From CAZYFH01 sp965249175 (GTDB taxonomy: Bacteria > Acidobacteriota > Vicinamibacteria > Vicinamibacterales > UBA8438): DNA of 64,000 nt. This document shows positions 50,633 to 59,638 of the stretch, one piece after another; positions within the stretch are counted from its first letter, which is position 1; each line of letters begins with the position of its first letter. Both the position numbers and the translations under genes were made by a program. The notes under the pieces are model-generated. The model saw only the letters and a program-made list of their open reading frames with translations, was not told the origin of the DNA and made no database searches. The stretch spans positions 5,642,001 through 5,706,000 of the forward strand of contig OZ252227.1 of the NCBI GenBank assembly GCA_965249175.1, given 5' to 3'.

Positions 50633-51304
50633 CTACTCGAGGAACCGCGTCGTCTCCGAACGCGAGACCCAGGCGCCGGTCGCCCAGATGGTCGCGCCGT
50701 AGGTCGCCGCGAGCAGCGCGGCCGTCGTGGCCTTGCCGGCAGAGGTGGCCCACCAGTCAGCGAGCACGCGCGTGCCGACCAGCCCGGCCGCATCCGCGAT
50801 GAGGAACCCAATTGCCAGGAGGGGGGCCGCCACCATGGGTGCGGCCTGAGCCATCTTCTGCTGAAAACGCCATCGCGTCGCGACGACAACCGCGCCCCCG
50901 ACGAGCAGGATCAAGGAGACCACGCCCCACGTCGGCCAGCCGTCCGAAGTAAGCGCACCGGGGGCGAGGAGCAGAGAGCTCGGGATCCACAACGCGCTGC
51001 ACCAGATCGCCTGACTGGCGAACTTCGACGCGACGAGCTCCGCGTCACCAATCGGCAGCGTGCGAAGCCACAAGAACGTGCCCTTCGTCTTCTCCCGCGA
51101 GATCAGCCACTCCCCCCAGAATGACGACGCCATGGCGTTGACGAGAAACACCGGGACCAACGGGTTGATCGGGCGGCCTGCCTGCGAGTAGACCCAGAGG
51201 GCCGCCAGACCGAACCAGGTGACGAACGCCAACCCCAGCTCCCGCCGATGGAGGCGGAGGTCTTTGGCCATCAGCGCGAGCAGGTTCCAAAAGTGCCCCA
51301 TCAT
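50633..51304 (-). CDS. ABC-2-type transporter permease
   Basis: The 223-residue membrane protein has about six hydrophobic spans; the cytoplasmic N-terminus is WNLLALMAKDLRLHRRELGL. GEWLISREKTKGTFLWLRTLPI is the usual ABC-2 coupling region. Its ATG overlaps the ATPase stop (ATGA at 51304-51301), so the pair is one exporter. It probably moves a peptide, lipid or toxin out of the cell; the substrate is suggested only by the small hydrophobic protein at the head of the operon. Confidence 0.85.
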   Translation of the reverse strand: MMGHFWNLLALMAKDLRLHRRELGLAFVTWFGLAALWVYSQAGRPINPLVPVFLVNAMASSFWGEWLISREKTKGTFLWLRTLPIGDAELVASKFASQAIWCSALWIPSSLLLAPGALTSDGWPTWGVVSLILLVGGAVVVATRWRFQQKMAQAAPMVAAPLLAIGFLIADAAGLVGTRVLADWWATSAGKATTAALLAATYGATIWATGAWVSRSETTRFLE

Positions 51305-52167
51305 CGGTGTCCCGTGGCGTGGTAGACCGTCTCGACTGGATCGGCCACCGGTTCTTCCTGGCAGCCGGGTTGGCCGCACAGGTGACGGGCCACCGAGGAC
51401 GCACGAGGCGCCAGCACCCACTGCTCGCCGTTGCGGCGCCACGTCAGGAGTGCATCGGACAGGTCGCCGCTGACCTGTGACGCTGGGAGCCGATACAACA
51501 CCGCCTGCTCGAGCTCACGTAGTGGCCTCTGGAAGACAAGCTGGCCGTCACGCAGGATGATCACCTCGTTCGTGACACGTGACACGTCATCGAAGAGGTG
51601 CGACGAAAGCACGACGCAAAGCTCCGGATGCTCGGCCATGAGATCGCGCAGCACCGATTGGAGTGACGCACGCGCGGTGGGGTCGAGGCCCGTACTGGGC
51701 TCGTCGAGCAACAGCACCTCGACCCGCCGGGCCAGGGCAGCGACCAGGCCCACTTTTACCATGGTCCCTTTTGACAGGTGCTTGATCCGCCGCTGGGGAT
51801 CGAGCTCCAACCGCCGTAGGAGCCGCTGAGCCATGTCGGCGTCCCAGCGTGTTTGGAGCCGGCTGACGAATCGGAGGGTCTCGGCCACCGTGAGCTCGTC
51901 GTAGAGGGCCGGCATTTCGCGGACATAGCTGAACCGCGCTTTCCACGCCGTGTCGCCCCAACGCAGCGTGGTCGTGCCAAAGGCGATCGTGCCGGCGGTC
52001 GCCCGCACTTGCAGAGCGATCAGGTCGAGCAACGTGGTCTTCCCGGCGCCGTTGGGCCCGAGCAGGCCATAGGACACGCCGCGGCGCAGCCGGCACGACA
52101 GCGGACCCAGCTCGAAGGCCGGGTACACCTTCGTGACGCCCTCCAGTATCAGGCCGTCATCGGTCAT
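51301..52167 (-). CDS. ABC transporter ATPase
   Basis: The 288-residue ATP-binding subunit has Walker A GPNGAGKTT (37-45), signature region HLSKGTMVKV (130-139; LSKGT instead of LSGGQ, as in several ABC-2 export ATPases), Walker B VLLLDEP (151-157), D-loop STGLDP and H-loop SSHLFDDV. A C-terminal extension of about 70 residues has two Cys in HLCGQPGCQEE. It overlaps the SpoIIM-like gene upstream and the permease downstream by 4 nt each, so the three proteins are made together. The start at 52167 fits the family. Confidence 0.92.
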   Translation of the reverse strand: MTDDGLILEGVTKVYPAFELGPLSCRLRRGVSYGLLGPNGAGKTTLLDLIALQVRATAGTIAFGTTTLRWGDTAWKARFSYVREMPALYDELTVAETLRFVSRLQTRWDADMAQRLLRRLELDPQRRIKHLSKGTMVKVGLVAALARRVEVLLLDEPSTGLDPTARASLQSVLRDLMAEHPELCVVLSSHLFDDVSRVTNEVIILRDGQLVFQRPLRELEQAVLYRLPASQVSGDLSDALLTWRRNGEQWVLAPRASSVARHLCGQPGCQEEPVADPVETVYHATGHR

Positions 52168-52742
52168 TCGACACCTGCGAGTGAACCGTCGAGAAGCTGC
52201 TTGACGTCGGCCTCGATGAACGCGGCCGAGACAAACAGGACAACGGCCGCGGCGAAGGTCATTGGCACACCGCGGATCCGGAGCGGCCGGTCGTACCACA
52301 GGCTGCAAAGCGCCGCCACGGCCAACCCCTGCGCCGCAGTCGCCGCGAGCACGAGCGCAGCGAACTCGAGCGGAACGTAGCGGAGCGCAAGATCGACCAC
52401 CTCCGGCGCTCCTCGAGAGAGGGCCGACAGGCCCGAACCAAGCCCGTATCCGTTCCAGACGAGAACCGCGTGGGCGAACACACCGCCGGTGCAGACGGCC
52501 CCGAGTACCATCACCGCGACAGCACGGAGATTCGCGGCGACGATGTCGAGGCCGTCTGCCAGCACGCTGGCGTTGGCCGGCTCGGGCGGACCCTCGTCTA
52601 TGCCGAGCTGTCCTCCCGCGATGCCGGCAGCGAACCAGCCGATGCCGAAGGCGAGCCCGACCAGGCCGGCGTTGACAACCAAGAGACTGGGCAGCCGCAA
52701 CGCCGGGTCGCCGTCGACCGTACGCAACCGTTCGTTCAGCAC
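52164..52742 (-). CDS. SpoIIM/DUF95-family membrane protein
   Basis: The 192-residue protein has four to five hydrophobic spans: LLVVNAGLVGLAFGIGWFAAG, LRAVAVMVLGAVCTGGVFAHA, the central block YVPLEFAALVLAATAAQGLA, and VPMTFAAAVVLFVSAAFIEA. The N-x-x-x-x-x-x-x-x-G-x-x-x-G arrangement and E-F-A-A block resemble SpoIIM (DUF95). In circular-bacteriocin loci a DUF95 protein sits beside an ABC ATPase and is needed for maturation or export. Its stop overlaps the ATPase start. Confidence 0.8.
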   Translation of the reverse strand: MLNERLRTVDGDPALRLPSLLVVNAGLVGLAFGIGWFAAGIAGGQLGIDEGPPEPANASVLADGLDIVAANLRAVAVMVLGAVCTGGVFAHAVLVWNGYGLGSGLSALSRGAPEVVDLALRYVPLEFAALVLAATAAQGLAVAALCSLWYDRPLRIRGVPMTFAAAVVLFVSAAFIEADVKQLLDGSLAGVE

Positions 52743-52752
52743 GGCTCAAAGC

Positions 52753-53124
52753 CTAGGCCAGGGCCGTCGCTCCACACGCGCCGGCTGCAATCCAGCCGGT
52801 GGGTCCGAAGTACCATCCGAGGGTGTTGCATGTGGCGAGTGCGGCAAAGCCGAACACCAAGGACTCGTTTGAGCTGAGCGGCAAGAAGTAGTCCCAGTGC
52901 ACACGCGCCGATACCAACCCTGAGTGCTGACTCGGCACGCTGAGGCCGGCACCGGTAAACGCGAGGATCGCGGCGAGGAGCACAACTGCAACCGCGCGTT
53001 GCCCGGTCCGTTCGACCCGTGTGTTGGGGACCCTCTCACGCGACCCCGCCCCTGCTCGCGTGCGCAGGACCACGCGACCCTCCGCCAGTCCCTGCATGTC
53101 CGCTCGATTCGTCGTCGTCTTCAT
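52753..53124 (-). CDS. Small hydrophobic protein heading the SpoIIM-ABC cluster
   Basis: The 123-residue protein has a cationic N-terminal 43 residues (QGLAEGRVVLRTRAGAGSR), a hydrophobic segment 44-62 (AVAVVLLAAILAFTGAG) and a second Gly/Ala-rich hydrophobic C-terminus 86-123 ending GWYFGPTGWIAAGACGATALA. The start at 53124 has GAGGGAGAA upstream; longer starts are unlikely. I recognise no family. Its position before SpoIIM, ATPase and permease genes is like that of a bacteriocin precursor; this is inference from context and composition. Confidence 0.65.
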   Translation of the reverse strand: MKTTTNRADMQGLAEGRVVLRTRAGAGSRERVPNTRVERTGQRAVAVVLLAAILAFTGAGLSVPSQHSGLVSARVHWDYFLPLSSNESLVFGFAALATCNTLGWYFGPTGWIAAGACGATALA

Positions 53125-53737
53125 ACGGTTCTCCCTCGGCCGATCGTCGGCCTGGCATCGCGTGCACACGCCATGCCGTCTGCAAGAGCGCACGACCTCG
53201 CGGACAGGAGCCGCCATGCCCGCTCTCGCACGTTGACGCCGGGGGCAGCTCCGGCACCATTTCAGGACCACACTTCCCGAAACATGGTCCGGACGGGAAG
53301 TCGATACCCGACTCGGCATGCTCAGGCTCGCCGTCATCTAACGAAAGCAAGACGCGAGCCGACCGCGACACGCCGTCGCGCCTCCAGCTCAACGTGCCAT
53401 CGCCATGGCGATTCGTGTCGCCGTGGATGCCGGATGCCGAAGCGTCCAGCCGGGGACCGGTCAATTCGTCATCCTGCGTTGCGTCTGAGCCGTGTCTCCG
53501 ACTGCGACCAGGCACGGCCGGCGCCGACCGCCGGCGGCGTCCACAGCTCGCCTACCCCGGATACACGGGGCCGTTCGCGGCGACCCGGTGCCAGGAGGCG
53601 TCGGAACCGCGCGCCGACCGACGGAAACTCTAAGAGACGCACGCGCAACTCCCCGCCGGCCCGTCGGCCATCCTGCGTGCTATCCTGCCCCTTTGCCTGG
53701 TCGGGCTTGACGCCTGCCGGGTGGCGCTAGTGTCTCC
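53125..53737. other. Intergenic region, no gene supported
   Basis: About 610 nt between the SpoIIM-ABC cluster and the M14 peptidase. Several short frames overlap here but show no family motif or SD. It should contain divergent promoters. Confidence 0.5.
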
Positions 53738-56446
53738 ATGAACTGCCGTGTTGCGCTCGCCGTCGCCGCGACCATCCTGTTCGGGACATCACAGGCTGCG
53801 GCGCAGGCCATCCAGACGCCCGCCCAGTACTTCGGCTTCGAGATCGGCACCGACGGTGAGCTGGCCCGCTACCCGAAGGTGCTCGACTACATGCAGCACC
53901 TGGCAGCGCACTCGGACCGCGTGCTGTATGAGGCGCGCGGGACGACGACGGACGGCCATCCCTACGTGCTGGTGACCTTCAGCGCGGAAGCCAACCTCGA
54001 CCGGCTCGAGCGGCTCATCGACATCAACCACCAGCTCGCCGACCCGCGCGGCCTCGCGGACGAATCCGCGCGCGCCCTGACACGGGAAGGCGTGCCGTTC
54101 TATTTCCTCTACGCCACGATTCACTCGACCGAAGTGGGAAACGGCCAGGCCATCATCGAGATCGCCCACCGGCTGGCCACCGAGGAGTCACCGGAGATCC
54201 AGGAGATCCTCGACAACACCGTCGTGCTGCTCGTCCCGTCGCAGAACCCCGATGGGCAGGTCCGAGTCATCGACCACTGGTATCGGACGAAAGGCACCGA
54301 CTACGACCGCGTGTACCCGGACCTGTATCACCGGTATACGGGGCACGACGATAACCGCGACTGGTTCATGTTCACCCAGAAAGAGACGCGGCTCGCCATC
54401 GACATCCACCGCGACTACAAGCCGCAGGTCACGCACGACATGCACCAGATGGGCAGCCGCGGCGCGCGGATGTTCGTCCCGCCGTTCCGGGATCCATACG
54501 ACCCGAACATCCATCCGATCTTGATCGAAGGCCAGGCACAAATCGGGATGGCGATGGCGTCCAAGCTCATCGCGGCGGGCAAGAAGGGCATCGTCTACAA
54601 CGACCAGTACGATCTCTGGACGCCGGCCCGCCAATACATGCTGTACCACGGGCAACCGCGCATCCTTACCGAGATCGCGAGCGCCAATTTGGCAGACCCG
54701 TTCGTCAATCCAAACGGCGACACACGGCCGTTGGGGCCGCAACAACCGCGCTGGAACTATCCGGTGCCGTACGACACCGGCGTCTGGCGCCTTCGCGACA
54801 TCGTCGACTACGGCTCCATTGCGGTCTTCGCGGCGCTCGAGCACCTCGCGAAATACCGCGAGCAGTGGCTCGAGCACTTCCACCTCGTCCACCGCGACTG
54901 GGTCGACCGTGATGAGGCGCCCCACGCGTTCGTCATCCCGGCCCAGCAGCGCGACCCGTTCTCGACCCACCAGCTCCTCGAGATCCTCGACTTCGGCGAG
55001 GTGGAAATCCACCGGGCCCGATCGAGCTTCGTCGCGGGCGGGACACGGTATCAACGCGGCTCGTGGGTCATCCAGCTCGCCCAGCCGTACGGTGCGTTCG
55101 CCAAGACGATGCTCGAGCGGCAGTACTATCCCGACCTTCGCTCGTACCCCGGCGGGCCGCCCATTCCACCGTACGACGTGACCGCCCAGACCCTCGGGCT
55201 GCTGATGGGCGTCGACGTCGACCAGATCGACGAGCCGCTCGCCGCCGACCTGGAGCTCCTCGAGACCATCACGCCGGCGCACACGCCAATGCCGGCACCG
55301 CCCGAGTGGGCGTATGCCATCGCACCGTCCTCGAACGCCGGATTCCTGGCTGCGACACGACTCCAGGCGGCTGGTGTCGACCTGCATCGGACCGCGGAGT
55401 GGTTCACAACCGACGCGGGTGAGTGGGCGCCGGGCACTTGGCTGGTGCCACCGACACCGGACGCCGGGCGCATCCTCGCGCGCACCGCGGCCGAGACGGG
55501 TCTCGTTGTGTCCGACCCCGGTCCTCCGCCCGCGGTGGACGGCTATCGCGTGAAGACGCCGATGCGGGTCGGGCTATGGCGGGCGGCGAACAACATGCCG
55601 GCCGGATGGATGATGTGGTTGTTCGAGCAATACGAGCTCGCCCACTCCGTGATTTCCTCGACTGACTTCGAAGGCGATCTGTCGGACAGGTACGACGTCA
55701 TCGTGCTGCCCTCGGGGACGAGCCGCGCCAACATCACCGACGGCCTCCATCCGGATCGCCATGACCAGTCCTGGAGGTGGGCCTACGGGATAGGGCGCGA
55801 CGGGTGGCACAAGCTCCGCGAGTGGGTGGAGGACGGCGGCACCCTTGTCGCCCTCGGATCCGCCGTCGCGACCGCCCGCGCGCTGCTCGATCTCCCCATC
55901 GAGCCGGTGCTCCCAGGACGGGGTAACCGGGTGTCGGTGGATCGCGGGCGCGACCCGCGCATGACGGTCACCGAAGCGGAACAGCGGCTGCGCGACACGT
56001 TTCGCAGTCCCGCGCGCCTCGCGACCACGCTGCGGGAGCAGGTCGTCGACCCGACCGCCCTCTTCTACTCACCTGGCACCCTGCTCAAGCAGGAGCACAA
56101 TCCACAGCATCCCGTCGGCTTCGGCATGCCGGACGACTGGCCGGTCTTCTTTCGATTCGACCAGGCGTATCGGCTGGCGCCGAGCTTCGACATCCCGGCC
56201 GAGGTCGTCTCTCGCTATCCGGACGACGAGGACATCGTGGCGAGCGGATGGCTGCTGGGCGACGAGTTCCTGCGCGACCAGGCGAACGTCGTCTCCTTCA
56301 GGGTCGGCCGCGGCACGGCCGTGACGATGGGCAGCCAGATCGCCTTCCGGGCGCAGACACGCGCCACGTTCAAGCTGCTGTTCAACGCGATCTTTCAGGG
56401 GCCGGCGGAACCGGTCACCGCAGCCGAGCTGGCCCGCCTCCGCTAG
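53738..56446 (+). CDS. Secreted M14-family zinc carboxypeptidase, large form
   Basis: The 902-residue exported metallopeptidase has a signal peptide to about residue 23 (AAAQA). Zinc ligands are His128 and Glu131 in ATIHSTEVGNGQ and His near 231-234 in THDMHQMG; the catalytic Glu is probably in RILTEIASA (about 309). Supporting blocks are VVLLVPSQNPDGQ and VYPDLYHRYTGHDDNRDW. The C-terminal half (about 560-902) is a class I glutamine-amidotransferase-like or beta-sandwich region of unknown role, as in other roughly 900-residue M14 proteins. It removes C-terminal residues from peptides outside the cell. It is monocistronic. Confidence 0.88.
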   Translation: MNCRVALAVAATILFGTSQAAAQAIQTPAQYFGFEIGTDGELARYPKVLDYMQHLAAHSDRVLYEARGTTTDGHPYVLVTFSAEANLDRLERLIDINHQLADPRGLADESARALTREGVPFYFLYATIHSTEVGNGQAIIEIAHRLATEESPEIQEILDNTVVLLVPSQNPDGQVRVIDHWYRTKGTDYDRVYPDLYHRYTGHDDNRDWFMFTQKETRLAIDIHRDYKPQVTHDMHQMGSRGARMFVPPFRDPYDPNIHPILIEGQAQIGMAMASKLIAAGKKGIVYNDQYDLWTPARQYMLYHGQPRILTEIASANLADPFVNPNGDTRPLGPQQPRWNYPVPYDTGVWRLRDIVDYGSIAVFAALEHLAKYREQWLEHFHLVHRDWVDRDEAPHAFVIPAQQRDPFSTHQLLEILDFGEVEIHRARSSFVAGGTRYQRGSWVIQLAQPYGAFAKTMLERQYYPDLRSYPGGPPIPPYDVTAQTLGLLMGVDVDQIDEPLAADLELLETITPAHTPMPAPPEWAYAIAPSSNAGFLAATRLQAAGVDLHRTAEWFTTDAGEWAPGTWLVPPTPDAGRILARTAAETGLVVSDPGPPPAVDGYRVKTPMRVGLWRAANNMPAGWMMWLFEQYELAHSVISSTDFEGDLSDRYDVIVLPSGTSRANITDGLHPDRHDQSWRWAYGIGRDGWHKLREWVEDGGTLVALGSAVATARALLDLPIEPVLPGRGNRVSVDRGRDPRMTVTEAEQRLRDTFRSPARLATTLREQVVDPTALFYSPGTLLKQEHNPQHPVGFGMPDDWPVFFRFDQAYRLAPSFDIPAEVVSRYPDDEDIVASGWLLGDEFLRDQANVVSFRVGRGTAVTMGSQIAFRAQTRATFKLLFNAIFQGPAEPVTAAELARLR

Positions 56447-56506
56447 CCGCCGGGAGCGGCACGCCTGCACCTTGCCGGCGCTGGCCGCTCGCAGCGCGGC
56501 TAGCAG

Positions 56507-56837
56507 CCCGGATCGCTTGAGGTAGAACCAGCGGAGGGGTACTACGAGCAGAGATACGGCGAATAGGAACACGCCGACGGGCATGACCCACTGCGCGGCG
56601 TTCGGGAATGAAGCTGTCGTTCACGGATGGCCCGTACCTGAGTTGAACGTACTCGGTGAGCGGGCAGCGGAAACCCAAGGGAACCACCGCCAGTCCTTCG
56701 AGCGCGACTGAGGTGTAGCTAACGCCCAGGGCGACTCCCCAACGGCTCGTGAGATGCGCGAACACCATGTATGACAGGCAGCCGTACAGCCATACGATCA
56801 GAGTTGTGTGAAAGAACTGGATCGCGACTAGCTGCAT
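56507..56837 (-). pseudogene. Small membrane protein, frameshifted, first broken cassette of the attC array
   Basis: The 5' frame (ATG 56837) has a membrane segment VAIQFFHTTLIVWLYGCLSY and then FRCPLTEYVQLRYG. Near 56600 the frame changes: NDSFIPE should run into NAAQWVMPVGVFLF and end LRWFYLKRSG, in another frame. One base change restores continuity. No clean stop follows, and the frame runs antisense into the peptidase gene, so the gene is probably truncated as well. It lies 34 nt after an attC end, as cassette genes do. CPLTEYV resembles DUF2784-type proteins weakly. Confidence 0.6.
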
Positions 56838-56870
56838 CTGTCGTCTTCGCCGTTACCGCGGGTACCTGCC

Positions 56871-56941
56871 GCCGAACCGTGGCGTTTTAGCCGCGCTGGC
56901 TGAGCACCCTGGCCAGCGTCGGCTGCAAACGCCTGTTGGGT
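56871..56941 (-). other. attC recombination site 1
   Basis: The minus strand begins ACCCAAC (RYYYAAC) and ends GTTCGGC (GTTRRRY, one mismatch). Between them gcgtttgcagccgacgctggc pairs with gccagcgcggctaaaacgc to form a hairpin with small bulges. It separates the TA cassette from the broken membrane-protein cassette. Confidence 0.7.
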
Positions 56942-56956
56942 GTGTCGATTCTAATG

Positions 56957-56976
56957 ATGTACATGATATTGTACAT
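56957..56976. promoter_or_regulatory. Perfect palindromic operator of the phd-PIN module
   Basis: atgtaca-tgatat-tgtacat, a perfect 7-6-7 inverted repeat ending 6 nt before the antitoxin ATG, in a short AT-rich tract. Phd/YefM antitoxins bind such repeats to repress their own operon. Confidence 0.8.
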
Positions 56977-56982
56977 TCTGCT

Positions 56983-57258
56983 ATGGCTCACACCTACTCC
57001 GTCGCTGAAGCACGCGCCCGCCTCCGGGTCATCGTCGATCAAGCTGAGGCCGGACTCGAAGTCGAGCTCACCCGCCGCGGGGAGCCCGTGGCCGTCGTTC
57101 TCTCGTGCCGCGAATTAGAGCGCCTCCGAGGCAAGCGCCCCCGCTTTCGCGACGTCTACAACCGCTTTCGCGACAAGTATTCCTTAGATCAGGTCGGCCT
57201 CGAAGACGAATTCTCGAGTGTCCGGGACACTACGACCGGCCGGCAGGCGTCATTGTGA
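56983..57258 (+). CDS. Phd/YefM-family antitoxin
   Basis: The 91-residue antitoxin has the Phd fold in TYSVAEARARLRVIVDQAEAG, VELTRRGEPVAVVLSCRELERL and a C-terminal charged arm for toxin binding (RFRDVYNRFRDKYSLD). It neutralises the PIN toxin encoded downstream and represses the operon through the palindrome at 56957-56976. Its stop overlaps the toxin GTG start. It runs opposite to the cassette array orientation, as TA cassettes with their own promoter may. Confidence 0.9.
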   Translation: MAHTYSVAEARARLRVIVDQAEAGLEVELTRRGEPVAVVLSCRELERLRGKRPRFRDVYNRFRDKYSLDQVGLEDEFSSVRDTTTGRQASL

Positions 57259-57688
57259 CGCTGCAATATCTGTTGGACACCACCATCGTGTCGAACCCGG
57301 CGTCGCGCACGCCGGACACGCAGCTGCTGGAACGCCTCGACGCCGACGGTCACGCGTGCGCCATCGGCGCCCCGGTCTGGCACGAACTCACCTTCGGTTG
57401 TCGTCGACTCCCTCGGGTCAGAGGCGAGCCGCGCTCGAGAACTATATGGAGGACGTGGTCCGCCGAACGTTTCCGATCCTGCCGTACGACGAGGTCGCCG
57501 CCGGGTGGCATGGGCGCGAGCGAGCACGGCTTGAAGCGCTCGGTAAGCCCGCCCCGTTTGTGGACGGTCAGATCGCGGCGATTGCCCAGGTCAATGACTT
57601 AATACTAGTCAGCGCCAACACCAAGGACTTCGGCCGGTTCCGAGGGCTCAAGGTCGAGAACTGGCTGCGGCGGTCACGGCGGCGTTGA
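57255..57688 (+). pseudogene. PIN-domain (VapC-like) toxin, one frameshift
   Basis: The N-terminal part from GTG 57255 reads LQYLLDTTIVSNPASRTP, with WHELTFGCRRLP. After a one-base loss near 57405-57411 (an extra C would restore RLPSGQRRAALENY) the other frame continues PAPFVDGQIAAIAQV and LVSANTKDFGRF to 57688. All PIN acidic residues (Asp in LLDTT, Glu in WHELT, Asp in FVDGQ, Asp in TKDF) are present, so the break may be a sequencing error. VapC toxins are RNases cutting tRNA or rRNA. Confidence 0.82.
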
Positions 57689-57729
57689 CACAGCCGTTTC
57701 GTGATCAGTCCGGTCTTCGTGATTCGTCC

Positions 57730-57801
57730 ACCCAACGTCAGCGTTTACCTGCGGCCGCTGAGCGCGGACGAGCGGCCGGCAGGTGCAACGCCTTGTTGGA
57801 C
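57730..57801 (-). other. attC recombination site 2
   Basis: The minus strand runs GTCCAAC-aaggc-gttgcacctgccggccgc ... gcggccgcaggtaaac-gctgac-GTTGGGT. Both consensus boxes are perfect, the spacers are 5 and 6 nt, and the stem carries one extra G in the 5' arm, as in classical attC sites. The stop of the hypothetical gene lies inside it. Confidence 0.85.
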
Positions 57802-58379
57802 GGAACCAGAAACGACCGAGATACAATGCCTGTATACATCTCAAGGCCGAGTTCTGATGCACAGGCGGCGAACGCCCTCGCCTGTCTGTAGCTGCCATCC
57901 ACGGCGATCGCGTCAGTGAAGCTGCTCGTATTTGCGAGGGATATCGCCACAGCCTCGTTGTCAGCGAGGCTAGTGGACATTTGCTCGAACCCAAGGCGCT
58001 TCTCGTATTCGATCAGCCATGACGATTGGGAGAGTCCACCATCAACGTGGTAAACAACCATCTTGGTCGAAAATACTCTGTCTTCCAGAGCGGCAGCAGC
58101 GACATCCTTCATCCCTAGTTGTATCAGTTCTGCGTCGAAGAGCCTTGGCGAGTGCTCTGGATGGATGATCTCGTCGGCGACAAGGCGGTGATAGACGTTG
58201 GGCAGTCGAAGGCGAGTGGGCCAGTCGTACAGATACAGCTTCTCGTGAACGACGACAGCCTCGACGAGGGAATTCAGAGCGTGGAATTCGACAGGCGTCG
58301 CTGATCTACGCGAGTCGAGCAAATTGCCCGCATCGGCGAGAACATCCGGCATCAGGATCGCGCAGTTGTCAATGTCCAT
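57738..58379 (-). CDS. Hypothetical protein, integron cassette gene
   Basis: The 213-residue protein is mostly soluble in composition. I do not recognise the family. The start at 58379 has TAGGAG about 6 nt upstream and lies 44 nt after attC site 3; the stop lies within attC site 2, so its C-terminal 20 residues (NKALHLPAARPRSAAAGKR) are encoded by the recombination site. AT-richer than the surroundings, which fits a mobile cassette. Confidence 0.75.
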   Translation of the reverse strand: MDIDNCAILMPDVLADAGNLLDSRRSATPVEFHALNSLVEAVVVHEKLYLYDWPTRLRLPNVYHRLVADEIIHPEHSPRLFDAELIQLGMKDVAAAALEDRVFSTKMVVYHVDGGLSQSSWLIEYEKRLGFEQMSTSLADNEAVAISLANTSSFTDAIAVDGSYRQARAFAACASELGLEMYTGIVSRSFLVPSNKALHLPAARPRSAAAGKR

Positions 58380-58422
58380 TCTCGCTCCTACTTGCAGCCT
58401 AGACAGTATGACTTCCGTTGAG

Positions 58423-58472
58423 TGCGAACGAGGCTGACCTCCGGCGGTATCGCGGGTTAGCCTGCGTTGGGC
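58423..58472 (-). other. attC-like site 3 (short, partly degenerate)
   Basis: The minus strand starts GCCCAAC (perfect RYYYAAC), and the inner arms aacgcaggctaacccgcg and cggaggtcagcctcgtt pair with small mismatches. The far box GTTCGCA matches poorly. It could be an attC cut or altered by the adjacent IS110 element. Confidence 0.5.
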
Positions 58473-58523
58473 CAGAGCCGCCCGTTTGAGTTCACCGTCA
58501 ACGCACGTGCACGGAGGTCAGCC

Positions 58524-59638
58524 ATGCCGGAGCCTACCACCCTTTTTGTGGGCCTAGACGTCCACAAAGCGTCCATCGCCGTCGCCCACGCCAGCCCCGA
58601 CCGCGCGTCCGATGTTGTCTATGTGGGCGAGATCGGCACCCGGGAAGCCGACCTCGACAAGCTCTGGCGACGGCTGCACAGTCGTGCCGCTAGACTCATC
58701 GTCGCCTACGAGGCCGGCCCGTGCGGCTATGGCCTGTATCGCACGCTGGCCGACCGAGGGGTGTCGTGTCTGGTGGTGGCGCCCTCGCTGATTCCGAAGA
58801 AGCCAGGTGAGCGCGTCAAGACCGATCGGCGAGATGCCACCCAACTGGCCCGACTCCTCCGCTCAGGCGACCTGACGTCGGTCTACGTGCCGACGGTCGA
58901 CGACGAAGCGGTCCGCGATCTCTCTCCCGGGCGCGCGAGGCGTCGGTCACCGTGCTGAAGGACGCCAAGCGGCGCCTGAAGGCGTTTCTCCTGCGCCACG
59001 GGCTGCACTACTCCGGGCGGGCGTCGTGGGGCGCCGCGCACCTGCGGTATCTGGCGCGGGTCGTCTGTCCCACGCCGGCCCAGCAGGTGGTCTTTCAGGA
59101 GTCGCTGCGGGCGGTGAGTGAGCAGACCGAGCGCGTCCAGCGGCTCGGGGACGAACTGGTCGAGGTCACGACGACCTGGCGGCTCCGGCCCGTCGTCGAC
59201 GCCTTCCAGGCGATGCGCGGGGTGCAGAGCCAGACCGCGGTCACCCTCGTCGCGGAGCTCGGCGACCTCACGCGCTTCGACAACCCGCGGCAACTCGCCG
59301 CGTTCGTCGGCTTGATCCCGAGCGAGTACTCGAGCGGGGGCTCGCGGCGCCTCGGGCCCATCACGCAGGCCGGCAACGGCCACGCACGCCGGGCACTGGT
59401 CGAGGCCGCGTGGGCGTATCGGTCTCCGGCCAAGGTATCGGAACACCTGCAGAAGCGGCTTGAGGGGTGTCCGAAGCCTATCCAGGACATCGCCTGGAAG
59501 GCGCAGGTGCGACGCTGCAAGCGATATCGTCGCCTGGTGGCTCGCGGGAAGCACGCGAACGTGGTCGTCACGGCCATCGCGCGAGAGATCCTCGCGTTCC
59601 TATGGGCCATCGCACGGGAGGTGCCGCTCGCTCACTGA
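58524..59638 (+). pseudogene. IS110-family DEDD transposase, one frameshift
   Basis: The N-terminal DEDD part has Asp in FVGLDVHKASI, Glu in AYEAGPCGY and Asp/Asp in KTDRRDATQLA. A one-base insertion in ctctctccc near 58922-58928 breaks the frame (EAVRDLSRAREASVTVLK would be expected). The second frame then gives the Transposase_20 part with MRGVQSQTAVTLVAELGD, LIPSEYSSGG and ITQAGNGHARR. GGAGG lies about 6 nt before the ATG. If expressed whole it would be about 370 residues, normal for IS110. These recombinases use a bridge RNA to choose the target and donor. Confidence 0.8.

Noticed and set aside
56501..56510. Further copy of the 176-bp element end (tagcagcccg)
   Set aside because: Only 10 bases match and the similarity stops at once; a chance match in this sequence is plausible.
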